From positions 51,136,012 to 51,200,011 of the forward strand of contig CM059971.1 of NCBI GenBank assembly GCA_030490835.1: a stretch of 64,000 nucleotides of DNA, read 5' to 3'. Position numbers and translations under genes: made by a program. This stretch comes from Annona cherimola. Taxonomy: Eukaryota > Streptophyta > Magnoliopsida > Magnoliales > Annonaceae. The notes beneath the pieces were generated by a model. The model was not told where the DNA came from. It was given only the letters and a program-made list of their open reading frames with translations, and ran no database searches. How positions within the stretch are numbered: the first letter of the stretch is position 1; each line of letters opens with the position of its first letter. Shown in pieces: positions 24,727 to 37,200 of this stretch.

Positions 24727-25890
24727 GACGAAAGGAACTTCAATCAACAACAATTAAGAAAATTCCCTTGATTTCATTTACATTCGAACGACAACGGATG
24801 ACCTTAAAGACATTGAAATCGAATCAAATGAATTGAGTTTGATAGAATGAACTTTGATTAGCTAGAATTGAGTACAACTCAATCTAATTGACTTGATTTG
24901 ACTTTAAGTAGAACGAGTAAAGTTTAAAGCATTCCAATAGATTCAAAACAACAGAATTGGACGAAAGGAACTTCAATCAACAACAATTAACAACAATTCC
25001 TTGATTTCATTTACATTCGAACGACGTGGGATGACCTTAAAGGCAATCAAATCGAATCAAATGAATTGAGTTTGATAGAATAAACTTTGATTAGTTAGAA
25101 TTGAGTATAACTCAATCTAATTGACTTGATTTGAATGTAAGGAGAACGAGTAAACTTTAACGCATTCCAATAGATTCAAAACAACTGAATTGGACGAAAG
25201 GAACTTCAATCAACAACAATTAAGAACAATCCCTTGATTTCATTTACATTCGAACGACAACGGATGACCTTAAAGGCATTGAAATCGAATCAAATGAATT
25301 GAGTTTGATAGAATGAACTTTGATTAGTTAGAATTGAGTATAACTCAATCTAATTGACTTGATTTGACTGTAATGAGAACGAGTAAACTCTAACGCATTC
25401 CAATAGAATCAAATCAACTGAATTGGACGAAAGGAACTTCAATCAACAATAATTAACAACAATCCCTTTATTTCATTTACATTCGAACGACAACGGATGA
25501 CCTTCAAGGCATTGAAATCGAATCTAATGAATTGAGTTTGATAGAATGAACTTTGATTAGCTAGAATTGAGTACAACTCAATCTAATTGACTTGATTTGA
25601 CTTTAAGTAGAACGAGTAAAGTTTAAAGCATTCCAATAGATTCAAAACAACTGAATTGGACGAAAGGAACTTCAATCAACAACAATTAACAACAATTCCT
25701 TGATTTCATTTACATTCGAACGACGTGGGATGACCTTAAAGGCAATCAAATCGAATCAAAGAATTGAGTTTGATAGAATGAACTTTGATTAGTTAGAATT
25801 GAGTATAACTCAATCTAATTGACTTGATTTGAATGTAAGGAGAACGAGTAAACTTTAACGCATTCCAATAGATTCAAAACAACTGAATTG

Positions 25891-26199
25891 AACCAACCGA
25901 GGCTAGCTCGGTTGGTGGCCGACTGCGGCGCAGAAACGCGTGCGCGCAGTCGGTCGAGAGTTCGAATCCGCGGGCGTGCGGATTTCGATAAATATATGCG
26001 TGGGAGCAAGTAGGTCTCCCGGATGGATGTAGTGTGGGAGCGGGTGGTCTCCCAGGTGGTTGTTTGGAAGCTGTGTCTTCCTTATTCTTTCGTGGAGCTG
26101 TGTCTCCAGACTTCTTTGGGAAAGATGTATCCCTTATATTTGTAAGAATGTCTCAGATCTTCAAGTATGATATGTGTTGAGATATGTACTTGTACCAAT

Positions 26200-26233
<34 letters not shown>
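25891..26233 (+). mobile_element. tRNA-derived SINE with poly(A) tail, copy 2
   Basis: The 310-bp body (25,891-26,200) appears identical to copy 1, followed by a run of 37 A including four from the target. The duplications lie at 25,876-25,890 and 26,234-26,248, in the same monomer, at the same base, with the same target sequence as copies 1 and 3. Three independent insertions at one base are very unlikely, so this is a copy made by satellite amplification, not by transposition. Confidence 0.92.
25904..25969 (+). promoter_or_regulatory. Internal Pol III promoter, SINE copy 2
   Basis: Same two boxes as copy 1, unchanged: box A at 25,904-25,915 and box B at 25,959-25,969. Confidence 0.85.
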
Positions 26234-26238
<5 letters not shown>

Positions 26239-27412
26239 AACTGAATTGGACGAAAGGAACTTCAATCAACAACAATTAAGAAAATTCCCTTGATTTCATT
26301 TACATTCGAACGACAACGGATGACCTTAAAGACATTGAAATCGAATCAAATGAATTGAGTTTGATAGAATGAACTTTGATTAGCTAGAATTGAGTACAAC
26401 TCAATCTAATTGACTTGATTTGACTTTAAGTAGAACGAGTAAAGTTTAAAGCATTCCAATAGATTCAAAACAACAGAATTGGACGAAAGGAACTTCAATC
26501 AACAACAATTAACAACAATTCCTTGATTTCATTTACATTCGAACGACGTGGGATGACCTTAAAGGCAATCAAATCGAATCAAATGAATTGAGTTTGATAG
26601 AATAAACTTTGATTAGTTAGAATTGAGTATAACTCAATCTAATTGACTTGATTTGAATGTAAGGAGAACGAGTAAACTTTAACGCATTCCAATAGATTCA
26701 AAACAACTGAATTGGACGAAAGGAACTTCAATCAACAACAATTAAGAACAATCCCTTGATTTCATTTACATTCGAACGACAACGGATGACCTTAAAGGCA
26801 TTGAAATCGAATCAAATGAATTGAGTTTGATAGAATGAACTTTGATTAGTTAGAATTGAGTATAACTCAATCTAATTGACTTGATTTGACTGTAATGAGA
26901 ACGAGTAAACTCTAACGCATTCCAATAGAATCAAATCAACTGAATTGGACGAAAGGAACTTCAATCAACAATAATTAACAACAATCCCTTTATTTCATTT
27001 ACATTCGAACGACAACGGATGACCTTCAAGGCATTGAAATCGAATCTAATGAATTGAGTTTGATAGAATGAACTTTGATTAGCTAGAATTGAGTACAACT
27101 CAATCTAATTGACTTGATTTGACTTTAAGTAGAACGAGTAAAGTTTAAAGCATTCCAATAGATTCAAAACAACTGAATTGGACGAAAGGAACTTCAATCA
27201 ACAACAATTAACAACAATTCCTTGATTTCATTTACATTCGAACGACGTGGGATGACCTTAAAGGCAATCAAATCGAATCAAAGAATTGAGTTTGATAGAA
27301 TGAACTTTGATTAGTTAGAATTGAGTATAACTCAATCTAATTGACTTGATTTGAATGTAAGGAGAACGAGTAAACTTTAACGCATTCCAATAGATTCAAA
27401 ACAACTGAATTG

Positions 27413-27721
27413 AACCAACCGAGGCTAGCTCGGTTGGTGGCCGACTGCGGCGCAGAAACGCGTGCGCGCAGTCGGTCGAGAGTTCGAATCCGCGGGCGTG
27501 CGGATTTCGATAAATATATGCGTGGGAGCAAGTAGGTCTCCCGGATGGATGTAGTGTGGGAGCGGGTGGTCTCCCAGGTGGTTGTTTGGAAGCTGTGTCT
27601 TCCTTATTCTTTCGTGGAGCTGTGTCTCCAGACTTCTTTGGGAAAGATGTATCCCTTATATTTGTAAGAATGTCTCAGATCTTCAAGTATGATATGTGTT
27701 GAGATATGTACTTGTACCAAT

Positions 27722-27757
<36 letters not shown>
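27413..27757 (+). mobile_element. tRNA-derived SINE with poly(A) tail, copy 3
   Basis: Same 310-bp body (27,413-27,722), with a 39-A run. The target duplications lie at 27,398-27,412 and 27,758-27,772. The right flank continues into the ordinary C-type monomer, so this copy preserves the right-hand context of the original insertion. No difference from copies 1 and 2 was seen in the body. Confidence 0.92.
27426..27491 (+). promoter_or_regulatory. Internal Pol III promoter, SINE copy 3
   Basis: Same two boxes, unchanged: box A at 27,426-27,437 and box B at 27,481-27,491. Confidence 0.85.
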
Positions 27758-27762
<5 letters not shown>

Positions 27763-28063
27763 AACTGAATTGGACGAAAGGAACTTCAATCTACAACAAT
27801 TAAGAAAATTCCCTTGATTTCATTTACATTCGAACGACAACGGATGACCTTAAAGACATTGAAATCGAATCAAATGAATTGAGTTTGATAGAATGAACTT
27901 TGATTAGTTAGAATTGAGTATAACTCAATCTAATTGACTTGATTTGACTGTAATGAGAACGAGTAAACTCTAACGCATTCCAATAGAATCAAATCAACTG
28001 AATTGGACGAAAGGAACTTCAATCAACAATAATTAACAACAATCCCTTTATTTCATTTACATT

Positions 28064-28296
28064 CGAACGACAACGGATGACCTTCAAGGCATTGAAATCG
28101 AATCTAATGAATTGAGTTTGATAGAATGAACTTTGATTAGCTAGAATTGAGTACAACTCAATCTAATTGACTTGATTTGACTTTAAGTAGAACGAGTAAA
28201 GTTTAAAGCATTCCAATAGATTCAAAACAACTGAATTGGACGAAAGGAACTTCAATCAACAAGAATTCAATACAATAACTCGATTTCGTTTACATT
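28064..28296 (+). repeat. Chimeric monomer joining family 1 and family 2
   Basis: The left part is family 1 (CCTTCAAGGC, TTAGCTAGAATTGAG, TTTAAGTAGAACG, GAATTGGACG). From about 28,262 it is family 2 (AAGAATTCAATACAATAACTC). The phase markers at 28,064 and 28,297 are exactly 233 bp apart, so the joint kept register, as expected of an exchange between aligned monomers. Its family 2 part is most like the monomer ending near 31,320. Confidence 0.88.
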
Positions 28297-31200
28297 CGAA
28301 CGACAACGGACGACGTTAAAGGCATTCAAATCGAATCAAATGAATTGAGTTGGATAGAATGAACTTTAATTAGTTAGAATTGAGTACAACTGAATCTAAT
28401 TGACTTGATTCACTGTAATATGAACGAGTAAATTTTAACGCATTACAATAGATTCAAAACAACTAACTCGATTGGAAGGAACTTCAATCAACAAGAATTG
28501 ACAACAATACCTTGATTTCGTTTACATTCGAAAGACAACGTATGAAGTTAAAGGCATTCAAATCGAATCAAATGAATTGAGTTGGATAGAATGAACCTTG
28601 ATTAGTTAGAATTGAGTACAACTAAATCAAATTGACTTGATTTGACTGTAATGCGAACTAGTAAACTTTAATGCATTTTAATAGATTCAAAACAACTGAC
28701 TCGGACGAAAGGAACTTCAATCAACAAGAATTGACAACAATACCTTGATTTCATTCACATTCGAATGACAACGGATGAAGTTAAATGCATTTAAATCGAA
28801 TCAAATGAATTGAGTTGGATAGAATGAACTTTGATTAGTTAGAATTGAGTACAACTATATCTAATTGACGTGATTTGACTGTAATGAGAACGAGTAAACT
28901 TTAATGCTTTCTAATAGATTGAAAAAAAAAATCGAACGAAAGTACCCACAGTCAACAAGAATTCAGCACAATATCTTGATTTCGTTTACATTCGAACGAC
29001 AAGGGATGACGTTAAACGCTTTCAAATCGAATCAAATGAATTGAGTTGGATAGAATGAACTTTGATTAGTCAGAATTGAGTACAACTAAATCTAATTGAC
29101 TTTATTTGACTGTAATGAGAACGAGTAAACTTTAACACATTCCAATAGATTCAAAACAACTAAATCGAATGAAAGGAACTTCATTCAACAAGAATTCAGC
29201 ACAATACCTTGATTTCGTTTACATTCGAACGACAACGGATGACGTTAAAGGCTTTCAAATCGAATCAAATGAATTGAGTTTGATAGAATGAACTTTGATT
29301 AGTTAGAAAATTGAGTACAGCTAAATCTAATTGACTTGATTTGACTGTAATGCAACCTAGTAAACTTTAAAGCATTCTAATAGATTCGAAACAATTGACT
29401 CGGACGAAAGGAACTTCAATAAACAAGAATTGACAACAATAGTCAGATTTCATTTACATTCGAACGACAACGGATGACGTTAAAGGCTTTCAAATCGAAT
29501 CAAATGAATTGAGTTGGATAGAATGAACTTTGATTAGTTAGAATTGAGTACAACTAAATCTAATTGACTTTATTTGACTGTAATGAGAACGAGTAAACTT
29601 TAACACATTCCAATAGATTCAAAACAACTAAATCGAACGAAAGGAACTTCAATCAACAAGAATTCAGCACAATACCTTGATTTCGTTTACATTCGAACGA
29701 CAACGGATGACGTTAAAGGCTTTCAAATCGAATCGAATGAATTGAGTTTGATAGAATGAACTTTGATTACTTAGAATTGAGTACAGCTAAATCTAATTGA
29801 CTTGATTTGACTGTAATGCGAACGAGTAAACTTTAACGCTTTCCAATAGATTCAAAACAACTAAATCGAACGAAAGGAACTTCATTCAACAAGAATTCAG
29901 CACAATACCTTGATTTCGTTTACATTCGAACGACAACGGATGACGTTAAAGGCTTTCAAATCGAATCAAATGAATTGAGTTTGATAGAATGAACTTTGAT
30001 TAGTTAGAAAATTGAGTACAGCTAAATCTAATTGACTTGATTTGACTGTAATGCAACCTAGTAAACTTTAAAGCATTCTAATAGATTCGAAACAACTGAC
30101 TCGGACGAAAGGACTTCAATAAACAAGAATTGACAACAATACCCAGATTTCATTTACATTCCAATGATAACGGATGGCCTTAAAGGCATTTAAATCGAAT
30201 CAAATGAATTGAGTTGGATAGAATGAACTTTGATTAGTTAGAATTGAGTACAACTAAATCTAATTGACGTGATTTGACTGTAATGAGAACGAGTAAACTT
30301 TAACGCTTTCTAATAGATTCAAAACAACTAAATCGAACGAAAGGAACTTCAGTCAACAAGAATTCAACACAATAACTCGATTTTATTTACATTCGAACGA
30401 CAACGGACGACGTTAAAGGCATTCAAATCGAATCAAATGAATTGAGTTTGATAGAATGAACTTTGATTAGTTAGAATTGAGTACAGCTAAATCTAATTGA
30501 CTTGATTTGACTGTAATGCCAACGAGTAAACTTTAAAGCATTCTAATAGATTCGAAACAATTGACTCGGACGAAAGGAACTTCAATAATCAAGAATTGAC
30601 AACAATAGCCAGATTTCATTTACATTCGAACGACAACGGATGACGTTAAAGGCTTTCAAATCGAATCAAATGAATTGAGTTGGATAGAATTAACTTTGAT
30701 TAGTCAGAATTGAGTACAACTAAATCTAATTGACTTTATTTGACTGTAATGAGAACGAGTAAACTTTAAGACATTCCAATAGATTCAAAACAACTAAATC
30801 GAATGAAAGGAACTTCATTCAACAAGAATTCAGAACAATACCTTGATTTCGTTTACATTCGAACGACAACGGATGACGTTAAAGGCTTTCAAATCGAATC
30901 AAATGAATTGAGTTTGATAGAATGAACTTTGATTAGTTAGAAAATTGAGTACAGCTAAATCTAATTGACTTGATTTGACTGTAATGCAACCTAGTAAACT
31001 TTAAAGCATTCTAATAGATTCGAAACAACTGACTCGGACGAAAGGAACTTCAATAAACAAGAATTGACAACAATACCCAGATTTCATTTACATTCCAACG
31101 ATAACGGATGGCCTTAAAGGCATTTAAATCGAATCAAATGAATTGAGTTGGATAGAATGAACTTGGATTAGTTAGAATTGAGTACAACTAAATCTAATTG

Positions 31201-34200
31201 ACGTGATTTGACTGTAATGAGAACGAGTAAACTTTAACGCTTTCTAATATATTCAAAACAACTAAATCGAACGAAAGGAACTTCAGTCAACAAGAATTCA
31301 ATACAATAACTCGATTTCGTTTACATTCGAACGACAACGGACGACGTTAAAGGCATTCAAATCGAATCAAATGAATTGAGTTGGATAGAATGAACTTTAA
31401 TTAGTTAGAATTGAGTACAACTGAATCTAATTGACTTGATTCACTGTAATATGAACGAGTAAATTTTAACGCATTACAACAGATTCAAAACAACTAACTC
31501 GATTGGAAGGAACTTCAATCAACAAGAATTGACAACAATACCTTGATTTCGTTTACATTCGAAAGACAACGGATGAAGTTAATGGCATTCAAATCGAATC
31601 AAATGAACTGAGTTGGATAGAATGAACTTTGATTAGTTAGAATTGAGTACACCTAAATCTAATTGACTTTGATTTGACTATAATGCGAACGAGTAAACTT
31701 TAACGCATTCTAATAGAGTCAAAACAACTGACTCGGACGAAAGGAGCTTCAATCAACAAGAATTGACAACAATACCTTGATTTCTTTCACATTCGAATGA
31801 CAACGGATGAAGTTAAATGCATTTAAATGGAATCAAATGAATTGAGTTGGATAGAATGAACTTTGATTAGTTAGAATTGAGTACAACTAAATCTAATTGA
31901 CGTGATTTGACGGTAATGAGAACGAGTAAACTTTAACACATTCCAATAGATTCAAAACAACTAAATCGAACGAAAGGAACTTCATTCAACAAGAATTCAG
32001 CACAATACCTTGATTTCGTTTACATTCGAACGACAACGGATGACGTTAAAGGCTTTCAAATCGAATCAAATGAATTGAGTTTGATAGAATGAACTTTGAT
32101 TAGTTAGAAAATTGAGTACAGCTAAATCTAATTGACTTGATTTGACTGTAATGCGAACGAGTAAACTTTAACGCTTTCCAATAGATTCAAAACAACTAAA
32201 TCGAACGAAAGGAACTTCATTCAACAAGAATTCAGCACAATACCTTGATTTCGTTTACATTCGAACGACAACGGATGACGTTAAAGGCTTTCAAATCGAA
32301 TCAAATGAATTGAGTTTGATAGAATGAACTTCGATTAGTTAGAAAATTGAGTACAGCTAAATCTAATTGACTTGATTTGACTGTAATGCGAACGAGTAAA
32401 CTTTAACGCTTTCCAATAGATTCAAAACAACTAAATCGAACGAAAGGAACTTCATTCAACAAGAATTCAGCACAATACCTTGATTTCGTTTACTTTCGAA
32501 CGACAACGGATGACGTTAAAGGCTTTCAAATCGAATCGAATGAATTGAGTTTGATAGAATGAACTTTGATTAGTTAGAAAATTGAGTACAGCTAAATCTA
32601 ATTGACTTGATTTGACTGTAATGGAACCTAGTAAACTTTAAAGCATTCTAATAGATTCGAAACAACTGACTCGGACGAAAGGAACTTCAATAAACAAGAA
32701 TTGACAACAATACCCAGATTTCATTTACATTCCAACGATAACGGATGGCCTTAAAGGCATTTAAATCGAATCAAATGAATTGAGTTGGATAGAATGAACT
32801 TTGATTAGTTAGAATTGAGTACAACTAAATCTAATTGACGTGATTTGACTGTAATGAGAACGAGTAAACTTTAACGCTTTCTAATAGACTCAAAACAACT
32901 AAATCGAACGAAAGGAACTTCAGTCAACAAGAATTCAACACAATAACTCGATTTCATTTACATTCGAACGACAACGGACGACGTTAAAGGCATTCAAATC
33001 GAATCAAATGAATTGAGTTGGATAGAATGAACCTTGATTAGTTAGAATTGAGTACAACTAAATCAAATTGACTTGATTTGACTGTAATGCGAACTAGTAA
33101 ACTTTAATGCATTTTAATAGATTCAAAACAACTGACTCGGACGAAAGGAACTTCAATCAACAAGAATTGACAACAATACCTTGATTTCATTCACATTCGA
33201 ATGACAACGGATGAAGTTAAATGCATTTAAATCGAATCAAATGAATTGAGTTGGATAGAATGAACTTTGATTAGTTAGAATTGAGTACAACTAAATCTAA
33301 TTGACGTGATTTGACTGTAATGAGAACGAGTAAACTTTAATGCTTTCTAATAGATTGAAAAAAAAAATCGAACGAAAGTACCCACAGTCAACAAGAATTC
33401 AGCACAATATCTTAATTTCGTTTACATTCGAACGACAAGGGATGACGTTAAACGCTTTCAAATCGAATCAAATGAATTGAGTTGGATAGAATGAACTTTG
33501 ATTAGTCAGAATTGAGTACAACTAAATCTAATTGACTTTATTTGACTGTAATGAGAACGAGTAAACTTTAACACATTCCAATAGATTCAAAACAACTAAA
33601 TCGAATGAAAGGAACTTCATTCAACAAGAATTCAGCACAATACCTTGATTTCGTTTACATTCGAACGACAACGGATGACGTTAAAGGCTTTCAAATCGAA
33701 TCAAATGAATTGAGTTTGATAGAATGAACTTTGATTAGTTAGAAAATTGAGTACAGCTAAATCTAATTGACTTGATTTGACTGTAATGCAACCTAGTAAA
33801 CTTTAAAGCATTCTAATAGATTCGAAACAACTGACTCGGACGAAAGGAACTTCAATAAACAAGAATTGACAACAATACCCAGATTTCATTTCCATTCCAA
33901 CGATAACGGATGGCCTTAAAGGCATTTAAATCGAATCAAATGAATTGAGTTGGATAGAATGAACTTTGATTAGTTAGAATTGAGTACAACTAAATCTAAT
34001 TGACTTTATTTGACTGTAATGAGAACGAGTAAACTTTAACACGTTCCAATAGATTCAAAACAACTAAATCGAACGAAAGGAACTTCAATCAACAAGAATT
34101 CAGCACAATACCTTGATTTCGTTTACATTCGAACGACAACGGATGACGTTAAAGGCTTTCAAATCGAATCAAATGAATTGAGTTGGATAGAATGAACTTT

Positions 34201-37200
34201 GATTAGTTAGAATTGAGTACAACTAAATCTAATTGACGTGATTTGACTGTAATGAGAACGAGTAAACTTTAACGCTTTATAATAGATTCAAAACAACTAA
34301 ATCGAACGAAAAGAACTTCAGTCAACAAGAATTCAATACAATAACTCGATTTCGTTTACATTCGAACGACAACGGACGACGTTAAAGGCTTTCAAATCGA
34401 ATCAAATGAATTGAGTTGGATAGAATGAACCTTGATTAGTTAGAATTGAGTACAACTAAATCAAATTGACTTGATTTGACTGTAATGCGAACTAGTAAAC
34501 TTTAATGCATTTTAATAGATTCAAAACAACTGACTCGGACGAAAGGAACTTCAATCAACAAGAATTGACAACAATACCTTGATTTCATTCACATTCGAAT
34601 GACAACGGATGAAGTTAAATGCATTTAAATCGAATCAAATGAATTGAGTTGGATAGAATGAACTTTGATTAGTTAGAATTGAGTACAACTAAATCTAATT
34701 GACCTGATTTGACTGTAATGAGAACGAGTAAACTTTAATGCTTTCTAATAGATTGAAAAAAAAAATCGAACGAAAGTACCCACAGTCAACAAGAATTCAG
34801 CACAATATCTTGATTTCGTTTACATTCGAACGACAAGGGATGACGTTAAACGCTTTCAAATCGAATCAAATGAATTGAGTTGGATAGAATGAACTTTGAT
34901 TAGTCAGAATTGAGTACAACTAAATCTAATTGACTTTATTTGACTGTAATGAGAACGAGTAAACTTTAACACATTCCAATAGATTCAAAACAACTAAATC
35001 GAATGAAAGGAACTTCATTCAACAAGAATTCAGCACAATACCTTGATTTCGTTTACATTCGAACGACAATGGATGACGTTAAAGGCTTTCAAATCGAATC
35101 AAATGAATTGAGTTTGATAGAATGAACTTTGATTAGTTAGAAAATTGAGTACAGCTAAATCTAATTGACTTGATTTGACTGTAATGCAACCTAGTAAACT
35201 TTAAAGCATTCTAATAGATTCGAAACAACTGACTCGGACGAAAGGAACTTCAATAAACAAGAATTGACAACAATACTCAGATTTCATTTACATTCCAACG
35301 ATAACGGATGGCCTTAAAGGCATTTAAATCGAATCAAATGAATTGAGTTGGATAGAATGAACTTTGATTAGTTAGAATTGAGTACAACTAAATCTAATTG
35401 ACTTTATTTGACTGTAATGACAACGAGTAAACTTTAACACGTTCCAATAGATTCAAAACAACTAAATCGAACGAAAGGAACTTCAATCAACAAGAATTCA
35501 GCACAATACCTTGATTTCGTTTACATTCGAACGACAACGGATGACGTTAAAGGCTTTCAAATCGAATCCAATGAATTGAGTTTGATAGAATGAACTTTGA
35601 TTAGTTAGAATTGAGTACAGCTAAATCTAATTGACTTGATTTGACTGTAATGCCAACGAGTAAACTTTAAAGCATTCTAATAGATTCGAAACAATTGACT
35701 CGGACGAAAGGAACTTCAATAAACAAGAATTGACAACAATAGCCAGATTTCATTTACATTCGAACGACAACGGATGACGTTAAAGGCTTTCAAATCGAAT
35801 CAAATGAATTGAGTTGGATAGAATGAACTTTGATTAGTCAGAATTGAGTACAACTAAATCTAATTGACTTTATTTGACTGTAATGAGAACGAGTAAACTT
35901 TAACACATTCCAATAGATTCAAAACAACTAAATCGAATGGAAGGAACTTCATTCAACAAGAATTCAACACAATACCTTGATTTCGTTTACATTCGAACGA
36001 CAACGGATGATGTTAAAGGCTTTCAAATCGAATCAAATGAATTGAGTTTGATAGAATGAACTTTGATTAGTCAGAATTGAGTACAACTAAATCTAATTGA
36101 CTTTATTTGACTGTAATGAGAACGAGTAAACTTTAACACATTCCAATAGATTCAAAACAACTAAATCGAATGAAAGGAACTTCATTCAACAAGAATTCAG
36201 CACAATACCTTGATTTCGTTTACATTCGAACGACAACGGATGACGTTAAAGGCTTTCAAATCGAATCAAATGAATTGAGTTTGATAGAATGAACTTTGAT
36301 TAGTTAGAAAATTGAGTACAGCTAAATCTAATTGACTTGATTTGACTGTAATGCAACCTAGTAAACTTTAAAGCATTCTAATAGATTCGAAACAACTGAC
36401 TCGGACGAAAGGAACTTCAATAAACAAGAATTGACAACAATACCCAGATTTCATTTCCATTCCAACGATAACGGATGGCCTTAAAGGCATTTAAATCGAA
36501 TCAAATGAATTGAGTTGGATAGAATGAACTTTGATTAGTTAGAATTGAGTACAACTAAATCTAATTGACTTTATTTGACTGTAATGAGAACGAGTAAACT
36601 TTAACTCGTTCCAATAGATTCAAAACAACTAAATCGAACGAAAGGAACTTCAATCAACAAGAATTCAGCACAATACCTTGATTTCGTTTACATTCGAACG
36701 ACAACGGATGACGTTAAAGGCTTTCAAATCGAATCAAATGAATTGAGTTGGATAGAATGAACTTTGATTAGTTAGAATTGAGTACAACTAAATCTAATTG
36801 ACGTGATTTGACTGTAATGAGAACGAGTAAACTTTAACGCTTTATAATAGATTCAAAACAACTAAATCGAACGAAAGGAACTTCAGTCAACAAGAATTCA
36901 ATACAATAACTCGATTTCGTTTACATTCGAACGACAACGGACGACGTTAAAGGCTTTCAAATCGAATCAAATGAATTGAGTTGGATAGAATGAACCTTGA
37001 TTAGTTAGAATTGAGTACAACTAAATCAAATTGACTTGATTTGACTGTAATGCGAACTAGTAAACTTTAATGCATTTTAATAGATTCAAAACAACTGACT
37101 CGGACGAAAGGAACTTCAATCAACAAGAATTGACAACAATACCTTGATTTCATTCACATTCGAATGACAACGGATGAAGTTAAATGCATTTAAATCGAAT

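Larger units (their letters stand above)
23341..24861 (+). repeat. Composite unit 1: five satellite monomers plus SINE (1,521 bp)
   Basis: First copy of a tandem triplication. The joint is read from the change TGATTAGCTAG versus TGATTAGTTAG. CTAG lies at 23,341, 24,862 and 26,384, and the equivalent position at 27,908 reads TTAG, where the sequence returns to the ordinary C-type monomer. The unit equals five monomers (1,165 bp minus one base deleted in ATCAAAGAATTGAG near 24,238) plus the SINE and its duplicated target. Confidence 0.92.
24862..26383 (+). repeat. Composite unit 2: five satellite monomers plus SINE (1,522 bp)
   Basis: Nearly identical to unit 1. The one extra base comes from the poly(A) run (37 instead of 36 A). 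Its left edge is a chimeric monomer: the part just after SINE 1 (TTAAAGACATTG) belongs to the monomer downstream of the insertion, and the part from TTAGCTAG belongs to the A-type monomer, marking the crossover inside about 30 bp of shared sequence ending near 24,861. Confidence 0.92.
26384..27907 (+). repeat. Composite unit 3: five satellite monomers plus SINE (1,524 bp)
   Basis: Third copy, with a 39-A tail. After SINE 3 the monomer reads TTAAAGACATTG and then TTAGTTAGAATTGAGTATAA, the pattern expected of the undisturbed monomer downstream of the original insertion. Unit 3 therefore keeps the ancestral right edge and unit 1 keeps the ancestral left edge. A private substitution (CAATCTACAAC, where units 1 and 2 have CAATCAACAAC) lies just after the tail. 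Confidence 0.92.
1..28261 (+). repeat. Satellite array, family 1 (233-bp monomer)
   Basis: Head-to-tail monomers, all in one orientation. The recurring phase marker CGAACGAC falls at 1, 234, 467 and 700, so the period is exactly 233 bp, and it holds through the region apart from small shared indels. Family-specific signatures are GGATGACCTTAAAGG, GAGTTTGATAGAATG, an ACTCAA(T) segment after GAATTGAGTA, and CAATTAACAACAATCCC before the phase marker. A second-order structure of 2-, 3-, 5- and 27-monomer units is listed separately. Stops are frequent in all frames and no gene is visible. The monomer is AT-rich and non-coding. I do not recognise it as a named satellite. The only interruptions are three SINE copies between 24,370 and 27,757. 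Confidence 0.98.

Noticed and set aside
24370..27757. Three independent SINE insertions into a hot spot
   Set aside because: Same base, same 15-bp target, the same one-base deletion near the monomer start (ATCAAAGAATTG), and the same flanks for five monomers. Co-amplification is far simpler.
23341..27907. The triplication as an assembly artefact
   Set aside because: It cannot be excluded without reads. However, different tail lengths, a private base after SINE 3 (CAATCTACAAC) and distinct ancestral edges on the left and right argue that the three units are real.
1..28261. A CRISPR array, because of regular direct repeats
   Set aside because: The repeat is 233 bp and contiguous, there are no unique spacers, and no cas genes are present. 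The Pol III SINE shows a eukaryotic context.
28570..28810. A shorter ancestral repeat inside the 233-bp monomer, suggested by the recurring AATTGA
   Set aside because: In the monomer near 28,575 the spacings are 35, 20, 99 and 79 bp, with no constant sub-period, and the surrounding bases do not align. It looks like a low-complexity AT-rich effect.
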